Below, in pieces: positions 5,740 through 11,335 of a stretch of DNA of 12,611 nt. A program made the position numbers and the translations under genes. The notes below the pieces were generated by a model. That model did no database searches and was not told the origin of the DNA. It was given only the letters and a program-made list of their open reading frames with translations. The stretch spans positions 1-12,611 of the forward strand of contig JBEIRY010000046.1 in the NCBI GenBank assembly GCA_040375675.1, read 5' to 3'. The stretch comes from CAIUSP01 sp040375675. Its GTDB lineage: Bacteria > Actinomycetota > Thermoleophilia > Solirubrobacterales > 70-9. Within the stretch, counting starts at the first letter, position 1, and the number at the start of each line of letters is the position of its first letter.

Positions 5740-6936
5740 ATGATGGCCGACAAGAAGAACAAGACCAAAGCGAGCAGCTACGACACGGTCGTGGTGGGAG
5801 CCGGTGTGATCGGTCTTTCGATCGCCTGGTCTGCTGCCCGCAAGGGTCTGAAGGTCTGTGTGGTGGAGCGCTCGACTCCAGGATCGGGCGCGAGTTCAGT
5901 CGCGGCGGGGATGCTTGCCCCCGTGGGCGAGGCCTCCTTCGGCGAGCAGGCGCTGCTCGAGTTGAACCTCGCCTCCCACGCGATTTGGCCTGACTTTGCA
6001 GAGTCCCTGACTGCAGCGACTGGTCTGGAGACCGGCTACCTGCCTCTGGGCGCGCTTCATGTTGCCTTCGATGGAGACGAGGCTAGCGAGATGCATCGCA
6101 AAGCCGATTTGCACGAGCGGTCCGGTCTCGAGTCACGCTGGCTCGAACCAGATGATTGCCGCGAGTTGGAGCCGGGGCTCGCACCCGGTCTGGTCGGCGG
6201 TTTGTTCGTGCCCAGAGACTCCGCAGCCGACCCCCGTCAGCTGGTGGTGGCACTCGAATCAGCCTTGCGGTCTTCCGGTGGCGAGCTTCTGGTTGGCCAG
6301 CGCCCGACTGCTTGCCGATTCGACGACTCGGGGGTGTCTGTCGAGACCTCCAGCGGCGAGAGGCTGGAGGCAGAGCAGCTGGTTCTCGCCGCTGGAGTCT
6401 GGAGCGCGGGCAGTGAGGCGGAGTGGCTGCCTGAAGCGCTTCGGGCAGAGGTTCGCCCGGTCAAAGGCCAGATTCTCGAGCTGACCGCCGAGCCCCCGGC
6501 TTCTCACCAGATTGCCGACCACATCGTCTGCGGCGAACGCTTCTACGCCGTTCCTCGAGAGGATGGAAGCCTTGCCCTCGGCGCCACCGTCGAGGAGAAG
6601 GGTTTTGACACCGAGATCACCGCAGGTGCCGTACATGAGCTCCTTCGTGAGGGATATCGAGCGCTGCCGGACATCGCCGAGATGCGTTTCGTCGCGGCCA
6701 GGGCCGGCCTGCGCCCTACGACTCCCGACAACGCGCCCTTGATCGGGCAAAGTGCCGAGGAGCCGCGGTTGCTCTACGCAACCGGTCACTTTCGCAACGG
6801 GATCCTGCTCGCCCCGATAACCGCTCAGGCGATCTCCTGCCTGCTTGCCGGTGAAGACCCGAAGTTGGATCTGAGCTCTTTCCGGCCCGATCGCTTCGCC
6901 CACCGCACTGGCTCACCGAGAGAGGTGACGGCGTAA
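5740..6936 (+). CDS. thiO: Glycine oxidase ThiO
   Basis: ThiO is an FAD enzyme of the D-amino-acid-oxidase fold that oxidises glycine to iminoglycine (dehydroglycine), the C-N unit used by ThiG for the thiazole ring. Seen in the 398-residue protein: the FAD Rossmann motif in VVVGAGVIGLS (17-27), the ERS segment at the end of the second strand (43-45), the ThiO-type SSVAAGMLAP (52-61), the RPVKGQILEL strand in the middle, AGLRPTTPDNAPLIG (322-336) with its conserved Arg325, and TGHFRNGILLAPITA (348-362) near the C-terminus. ATG 5740 is chosen; ATG 5743 is equally possible, and TTG 5719 would put the start inside the hairpin. The gene follows the TPP riboswitch and its TAA abuts the GTG of thiSG directly, so the two are one unit. 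Cytosolic; other D-amino-acid oxidases are excluded by context. Confidence 0.96.
   Translation: MMADKKNKTKASSYDTVVVGAGVIGLSIAWSAARKGLKVCVVERSTPGSGASSVAAGMLAPVGEASFGEQALLELNLASHAIWPDFAESLTAATGLETGYLPLGALHVAFDGDEASEMHRKADLHERSGLESRWLEPDDCRELEPGLAPGLVGGLFVPRDSAADPRQLVVALESALRSSGGELLVGQRPTACRFDDSGVSVETSSGERLEAEQLVLAAGVWSAGSEAEWLPEALRAEVRPVKGQILELTAEPPASHQIADHIVCGERFYAVPREDGSLALGATVEEKGFDTEITAGAVHELLREGYRALPDIAEMRFVAARAGLRPTTPDNAPLIGQSAEEPRLLYATGHFRNGILLAPITAQAISCLLAGEDPKLDLSSFRPDRFAHRTGSPREVTA
6921..6928 (+). promoter_or_regulatory. Strong ribosome binding site for thiSG
   Basis: AGAGGTGA, within the last codons of thiO, is complementary to the 16S anti-Shine-Dalgarno over GAGGTGA and lies 8 bases before the GTG at 6937. 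It settles the thiSG start as this GTG even though the thiO stop codon directly abuts it. It contrasts with the missing site before thiO. Confidence 0.75.
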
Positions 6937-7917
6937 GTGCCGAACGTTCTCTTGAACGGCGTGGCGGTGAGCGCACCCGAGGGCGCAACTGTCTCCTGGG
7001 CTGCAGCCGAGAGTGGCGTCGACGAACCCCGGCGCGGGGTTGCAGTCGCGCTCGATGGTGAAGTGGTTCCAGCCAGCCGGTGGAGTGAAACCGCTCTGGC
7101 TGAAGGCCAGTCGATAGAGGTAGTGGCCGCTATCCAGGGAGGAAGCGATGATTGCCTTGAAATCGCAGGGCACGGTTTTGATTCGCGGTTGATCCTAGGC
7201 ACCGGAGGGTTTCGCTCGCTCGAGCAGATGGAGTCGGCGCTGGTCGCTTCCGGGACGGGCATCGTCACCGTTGCTCTGCGGCGCATCGAGACCGCCGAGC
7301 GTGGCTCGATCGTCGAACTGCTCGATCGACTCGGACTCTTTCTCTTGCCGAATACAGCCGGCTGCTACACGGCCGCCGATGCGGTCAAGACGGCCCATCT
7401 GGCCCGCGAAGCGTTCGACACCGACTGGATCAAGCTCGAGGTGATCGCAGACGACCGTACGCTCTTGCCGGAGCCGAATGATCTGGTCAAGGCGGCCGAG
7501 CAGCTCGTCGCCGACGGCTTCACCGTCCTCCCCTATGCGCCCGACGACCCGTCGATCTGCTCGCAGTTGGAACAGGTCGGATGTGCGGCGGTGATGCCGC
7601 TTGGCTCGCCGATCGGATCGGGTATGGGCATCGCGCAACCAGAGGTGTTCGAGGAGATCATCGCCTCGGCTGGCGTTCCCGTGGTCTGTGACGCCGGTAT
7701 CGGAACCGCCTCAGATGCCGCGCAGGCGATGGAGCTCGGGTGCGATGCGGTGCTCTTGGCAACCGCGGTCTCCCGAGCCGAGGACCCCGCATTGATGGCT
7801 TCGGCGATGCGCACAGCTGTGATTTCCGGCAGACAGGCGCTACTTGCTGGCCGGGTGCCCCGGCGGTCTGAAGCACTTGCCTCCACGCCTTCTGACGGAA
7901 CCCCTGAACTGGGTTGA
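6937..7917 (+). CDS. thiSG: ThiS-ThiG fusion: sulfur carrier protein and thiazole synthase
   Basis: A 326-residue fusion. Residues 1-69 are a ThiS beta-grasp sulfur carrier, from MPNVLLNGVAV to EVVAAIQGG, with the terminal Gly-Gly at 68-69 now internal. Residues 72-310 are ThiG, which builds thiazole phosphate from deoxyxylulose phosphate, iminoglycine and ThiS thiocarboxylate. ThiG marks: IAGHGFDSRLILGTGGF (76-92), DWIKLEVIAD (163-172) with Schiff-base Lys166, PYAPDDPSICSQLEQVGCAAVMPLG (199-223), SPIGSGMGI (224-232), CDAGIGTASDAAQAMELG (251-268) and AGRVPRR (304-310). The usual LLNTA is LLATA here. The tail (311-326) is unlike ThiG. Bifunctional ThiS/ThiG proteins are known, but the carrier must expose its GG for ThiF adenylation; the junction is GG-Ser. 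No in-frame stop or plausible separate ThiG start exists. Start is GTG with a strong ribosome site. Confidence 0.96.
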   Translation: MPNVLLNGVAVSAPEGATVSWAAAESGVDEPRRGVAVALDGEVVPASRWSETALAEGQSIEVVAAIQGGSDDCLEIAGHGFDSRLILGTGGFRSLEQMESALVASGTGIVTVALRRIETAERGSIVELLDRLGLFLLPNTAGCYTAADAVKTAHLAREAFDTDWIKLEVIADDRTLLPEPNDLVKAAEQLVADGFTVLPYAPDDPSICSQLEQVGCAAVMPLGSPIGSGMGIAQPEVFEEIIASAGVPVVCDAGIGTASDAAQAMELGCDAVLLATAVSRAEDPALMASAMRTAVISGRQALLAGRVPRRSEALASTPSDGTPELG

Positions 7918-7922
7918 GGCGC

Positions 7923-7928
7923 GATAAT
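7923..7928 (+). promoter_or_regulatory. Possible -10 box for tRNA-Lys
   Basis: GATAAT lies 6 bases before the first base of the mature tRNA, so a transcript from it would begin at about the tRNA 5' end. No matching -35 hexamer is seen 16-18 bases upstream, and the tRNA is only 17 bases behind the thiSG stop, so co-transcription is equally possible. Confidence 0.3.
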
Positions 7929-7934
7929 CCCCGA

Positions 7935-8007
7935 GCGCCCCTAAGTCAACTGGTTAGACGGCCAGACTTTTAATCTGGTAGTCCGGGTTCGAGTCCCGGG
8001 GGGCGCA
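7935..8007 (+). tRNA. tRNA-Lys (anticodon UUU)
   Basis: A 73-base cloverleaf. Acceptor stem GCGCCCC (7935-7941) pairs with GGGGCGC (8000-8006), with discriminator A at 8007. The D arm contains GTC/GAC around the AACTGGTTA loop. The anticodon arm is CCAGA-CTTTTAA-TCTGG, with anticodon TTT in the centre of the 7-base loop. The T arm is CCGGG-TTCGAGT-CCCGG (7983-7999). CCA is not encoded (CTG follows), so it must be added by the CCA-adding enzyme. All stems are intact, and Lys with discriminator A is normal. Confidence 0.97.
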
Positions 8008-8037
8008 CTGCCCTACCCTCGCTGGAAGCAGGTAAAC

Positions 8038-8058
8038 CACGAGAGGATCCTCTGCGTG
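8038..8058 (+). promoter_or_regulatory. Inverted repeat covering ribosome site and GTG start of the hydrolase gene
   Basis: AGAGGATCCTCT (8042-8053) is a perfect 12-base palindrome. It is flanked by CACG (8038-8041) and CGTG (8055-8058), which also pair, leaving a single unpaired G at 8054. The ribosome site GAGAGG (8041-8046) and the GTG start (8056-8058) both lie inside it. As RNA it would be an 8-pair stem with a GATC loop hiding both; as DNA it could be an operator. Confidence 0.5.
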
Positions 8059-9051
8059 TCATCGAGTGGCCGAATCACCGCGCTGTCTGCAGTGATGCTC
8101 ACAGTGCTCATTGTTTTTTCGATCACCTTTGGGGTTGCCAAAGCTGATGGAGATGTGGGTACTCCGAGGCTCCGAACCACGCCGGTTCTGCCCACTCTGG
8201 ACGGCGCCTACGAGAAGGCCTTGATCAAGCGGATCGAGACTTCCGAGAGGAAGGGCCGGCGCCTCAGGGTCTTCATCAAGGTCGGTGATTCGCACAGCGC
8301 CTCCAATCAGTTCCTCGCGCCGCTCGTCTGCGACGAGGTCTCGTATGCGGCCTATCCCCAACTGCGTGAGACGGTTCGCTACTTCTCGGCCCGCACGCCG
8401 GAAGGCACCCGCTACGTCGAGGGTGCCAAATGCCCCAGCTCTTTCAATCGCCAGAGTTTTGCGGCTATCGTCGGAGCGCAGAGCGAGTGGCCCACCAGCA
8501 CAACGCAATCGCAGCCGCTTGCGCCGGCCTGTGCACGGGCGGGTGATAGTCCCGTTTCTTGTGAGATCAGGCTCCTCGACCCTGCCTGGGCGCTGGTCCT
8601 GCTCGGCACCAACGATGCTTACTGGAGCATTCCGGATTCGCAGTACCGGAGGAATCTCTCCCGGCTCGTCGATCAAATGCTCAGCCGCGGGGTTACTCCG
8701 ATCCTCTCGACCTTGCCTCCAATTGGCCCGCTTGCATCCAATCCCGAAATGCAGGATCACATCCCCGGCTACAACGAGCAGATCGTCGCCCTTGCCCGCT
8801 CGCGCAGGCTCCCTCTGATCAACCTCTGGCGGGCGATGCAGGAGTCGGATCTGGTCAACGGGGGACAGGTTTATGACCAGGTCCACTTCAACTCTTTCGG
8901 GAACGCCTTGCTGCTCTCACCTTGCTCAGTCGACAGATGTCGCGCTGCTGTCTTCACCGTCGCGGGCATCCATTACGGCAACAATCGCCGGAACCTCCTG
9001 GTTCTGCGCACCCTCGAGCGCATTCGCAGAGCGATAGCCGATTCGAAATAG
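8056..9051 (+). CDS. Exported SGNH/GDSL-type hydrolase
   Basis: A 331-residue protein with an N-terminal signal peptide: basic SSSGR, hydrophobic core about 9-27, likely cut after AKA (30). SGNH-fold blocks follow: VGDSHSASNQ (76-85) with nucleophile Ser79 in block I, GTNDAYW (184-190) as block III with Asn186, and DQVHFN (274-279) giving the Asp274/His277 of block V. The family includes esterases, lipases, acetylxylan and O-acyl-polysaccharide esterases; GDSH with GTND resembles secreted carbohydrate or ester hydrolases, but the substrate cannot be named. Six cysteines (92, 126, 159, 169, 290, 295) in an exported protein could form disulfides. GTG 8056 is preceded by GAGAGG 9 bases upstream. 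It is unrelated to its thiamine and purine neighbours; its stop is 8 bases from the convergent purH stop. Confidence 0.88.
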   Translation: MSSSGRITALSAVMLTVLIVFSITFGVAKADGDVGTPRLRTTPVLPTLDGAYEKALIKRIETSERKGRRLRVFIKVGDSHSASNQFLAPLVCDEVSYAAYPQLRETVRYFSARTPEGTRYVEGAKCPSSFNRQSFAAIVGAQSEWPTSTTQSQPLAPACARAGDSPVSCEIRLLDPAWALVLLGTNDAYWSIPDSQYRRNLSRLVDQMLSRGVTPILSTLPPIGPLASNPEMQDHIPGYNEQIVALARSRRLPLINLWRAMQESDLVNGGQVYDQVHFNSFGNALLLSPCSVDRCRAAVFTVAGIHYGNNRRNLLVLRTLERIRRAIADSK

Positions 9052-9059
9052 TAGGGACG

Positions 9060-10670
9060 TCAGTGCCGGAAGTGGCGGTGGCCGGTCATCACCATCACCA
9101 CACCGGCTTCGTCACACGCGGCGATGACCTCTTGGTCGCGCTTCGAGCCACCGGGCTGAATCACCGCCGTTGCGCCTGCCTGTATGGCCTGTTCCGGTCC
9201 GTCGGCGAAGGGGAAGAAGGCATCCGAGGCAACCGCGCACCCGGATAGCAGGGTGTCCGCATCCCCTTCGTAGGCGATGCGGCACTTTTCGACCGCGAGC
9301 CGCACAGAGTCGACTCGGCTCATCTGACCGGCACCGATACCTATCGTCGCTCCACCTCGGGCGAGGATGATCGCGTTCGACTTGACCCTCCGGGAAACCT
9401 TCCAGGCGAAGAGCATGTCCCGCCACTGCTCGTCGGTCGGGTGGGTCTTGGTGGCGACCTCCATCATCTCCTGAGTCTCTGGTGCGCCGTCTGGGTCCTG
9501 AACGAGGATTCCTCCGCGCACCCGCTTGAGGTCCGGTTCGATCTGGTGGTGTCTGGACTCCTCGTCTCGCAGGATCCTGATTGCCTCCTTCTGCTGCAGG
9601 ATCTCGAGTGCCCCTTCGGAGTATTCGGGTGCGATGAGGACTTCGATGAAGAGTTGATGGAGGCGCTCGGCGAGGGCCTCGTCTACCGGCTGATTCAGCG
9701 CGACTATCCCGCCGAAGGCAGACAGTGGATCACACGCCAATGCCTTCTCGTAGGCCGTTGCCAGGTCCCCGGCCTCGGCCGCACCGCAAGGGTTGTTGTG
9801 TTTGACGATTACGCAGCCGGGACCATCGAGATCCCCGAGCAGCCCCCTTGCTGAGTCGAGGTCGAGCACGTTGTTGAACGACAGTGGCTTGCCGTGGAGT
9901 TTCGCCACCTGGCTCAACACGTGAGACGAGCCGTTTGCGTCTACATAGAGCGCAGCACGCTGGTGGGGGTTCTCACCGTAGGTCAACTCCATTTCCTTCT
10001 CCCACGAGACCGTCCAGTGCTGAGGGAACTGCTCGTACTGCCGTGCGAACCAGCGGCTGATGGCCGCGTCGTAGCGAGCTGTCTGGGCGAACGCCTCGTT
10101 TGCAAGCCAGTGCCTCGTGGTGGCGGAGAGCTCATTCGATTCGCGCAGTTCATCGAGCACGGCGTCGTAGCTTTCGGGCCGAACCACGACCGCCACGAAC
10201 TCGTGGTTCTTGGCTGCTGCTCTGATCATCGTCGGTCCGCCTATGTCGATGTTCTCGATCGCCTCGCGCTCGGACACATCACCTTTGGCAATGGTGCGCT
10301 CGAACGGATAGAGGTTCACGCAGACGAGATCTATCGGATCTATCTCGTGCTCTTCGAGCGTCTTCGAGTGTTCCGGGTTGCTGCGCACAGCCAACAGTGC
10401 GGCATGGAGCTTGGGGTTGAGTGTCTTCACGCGACCGTCCAGGATCTCCGGAAATCCGGTCAGCTCCTCCACTGAGGTGGCGGGTATTCCCTCCTCGGAA
10501 AGCATCGCCAGTGTTCCGCCCGTCGAGATGATCTCTACTCCCAGATCAGCAAGACCGCGGGCGAATTCGGCGACACCGGCTTTGTCCGAGACCGAGATCA
10601 ACGCGCGCTTGACCGGCATCGGCTCGCCGAGTGGCTGGTGAGGTGTGTTGTCTTGCGCTGGCGGGGTCAT
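9060..10670 (-). CDS. purH: Bifunctional AICAR formyltransferase / IMP cyclohydrolase
   Basis: PurH carries out the last two steps to IMP: formylation of AICAR with 10-formyl-tetrahydrofolate, then ring closure. The N-terminal IMP cyclohydrolase domain (to about residue 220) shows SVSDKAG (26-32), STGGT (49-53), GRVKTL (79-84) and IDIGGPTMIRAAAKN (141-155). The transformylase domain shows YGENPHQRAALY (231-242), KPLSFNN (261-267), the catalytic Lys290-His291 in IVKHNNPCG, SDAFFPF (482-488) and a C-terminal TGHRHFRH. Odd: KTLNPKLHA has Asn85 where KTLH is nearly universal. ATG 10670 gives 536 residues; Met18 (10619) gives 519, closer to the family and starting MPVKRALISVSDK, and neither has a strong ribosome site. 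purH follows purN by 46 bases and is the last gene of the purine operon in this window. Confidence 0.97.
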   Translation of the reverse strand: MTPPAQDNTPHQPLGEPMPVKRALISVSDKAGVAEFARGLADLGVEIISTGGTLAMLSEEGIPATSVEELTGFPEILDGRVKTLNPKLHAALLAVRSNPEHSKTLEEHEIDPIDLVCVNLYPFERTIAKGDVSEREAIENIDIGGPTMIRAAAKNHEFVAVVVRPESYDAVLDELRESNELSATTRHWLANEAFAQTARYDAAISRWFARQYEQFPQHWTVSWEKEMELTYGENPHQRAALYVDANGSSHVLSQVAKLHGKPLSFNNVLDLDSARGLLGDLDGPGCVIVKHNNPCGAAEAGDLATAYEKALACDPLSAFGGIVALNQPVDEALAERLHQLFIEVLIAPEYSEGALEILQQKEAIRILRDEESRHHQIEPDLKRVRGGILVQDPDGAPETQEMMEVATKTHPTDEQWRDMLFAWKVSRRVKSNAIILARGGATIGIGAGQMSRVDSVRLAVEKCRIAYEGDADTLLSGCAVASDAFFPFADGPEQAIQAGATAVIQPGGSKRDQEVIAACDEAGVVMVMTGHRHFRH

Positions 10671-10716
10671 CGTGGTTGCTCTTGGAAGACGAGTCTATGC
10701 GCCGCGGGGTGATCGA

Positions 10717-11313
10717 TCATTCCGATCCCTCGCCAATCGGGATCACGCCCCCCGCGATCTTCGCGATCACTTCGGGAAGCAATTGATGTTCGGCCTCATG
10801 CACCAGCGCTTCGAGCTCTTCACGCGAGGCTCCCTCGGGCACCAAGACAGTGCTGGCGGCGATAAGTGCACCGGTATCGACTCCTTCGTCTACGAAATGC
10901 ACGGTGGCGCCGGTCTCGGAGACTCCGGCATCGAGAGCCTGACCGATCGCGTCCATTCCCGGAAACCGGGGCAGAAGCGAGGGGTGGACGTTGACTATCC
11001 GGTTCCGGAATCGGTCTATGAACCTTGCATCGAGCAACTGCATGTAACCGGCGCTGACGACCAGCTCAGCCTCCTGGCTTTGCAGCCAGTCGGCGAGTGC
11101 CAGATCCCGCGCTGTGCGGTCCGCGTACTCATCGGCAGGAAAGGTTCCGGTCGGGATCCCGGCTTGCTGCGCTCGTACCAGCGCGGGAGCATCGGGCTTG
11201 TCGGATGCAACACCGACTATCCGGATCAGCCCTTGTGAGGCCGGCCCGTCGATCAATGCCTGGAGGTTCGTTCCCTCACCGGAGGCGAGAACCGCGATCT
11301 GGAGGGCGCTCAC
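10717..11313 (-). CDS. purN: Phosphoribosylglycinamide formyltransferase
   Basis: PurN formylates glycinamide ribonucleotide using 10-formyl-tetrahydrofolate, the third step of purine synthesis. The 198-residue protein has normal length. Motifs: the phosphate-binding loop ASGEGTNLQAL (10-20), VVSAGYMQLL (85-94), NVHPSLLPRFPGMDA (108-122) with catalytic Asn108 and His110, and GATVHFVDEGVDTG (135-148) with Asp146. This is the same Asn/His/Asp triad as the E. coli enzyme (N106, H108, D144), shifted by two. The start is GTG at 11313, 22 bases after the purF stop, with only weak ribosome-site character. Together with purF upstream and purH downstream it forms an operon. Confidence 0.97.
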   Translation of the reverse strand: MSALQIAVLASGEGTNLQALIDGPASQGLIRIVGVASDKPDAPALVRAQQAGIPTGTFPADEYADRTARDLALADWLQSQEAELVVSAGYMQLLDARFIDRFRNRIVNVHPSLLPRFPGMDAIGQALDAGVSETGATVHFVDEGVDTGALIAASTVLVPEGASREELEALVHEAEHQLLPEVIAKIAGGVIPIGEGSE

Positions 11314-11335
11314 TGCTTCGGTCAGGCTGAGTTGC

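Noticed and set aside
5719..5740. Intrinsic terminator downstream of the TPP aptamer
   Set aside because: The stem is only 6 base pairs and is followed by AAACC rather than a run of T.
6259..6903. Minus-strand open frame of 214 codons inside thiO
   Set aside because: Antisense to well-conserved thiO motifs, with no domain and no ribosome site.
7138..7200. Separate thiS and thiG genes with thiG starting after GGAGGA
   Set aside because: The ATG there is out of frame and closes after 14 codons; no in-frame stop ends ThiS, and the first in-frame start-like codon is a TTG within the conserved ThiG strand.
9080..9104. A run reading CATCACCATCACCAC on the plus strand that would code a polyhistidine stretch like an engineered tag
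   Set aside because: It is the opposite strand of the conserved purH C-terminal codons (VVMVMTGHRH); no real plus-strand gene is present there.
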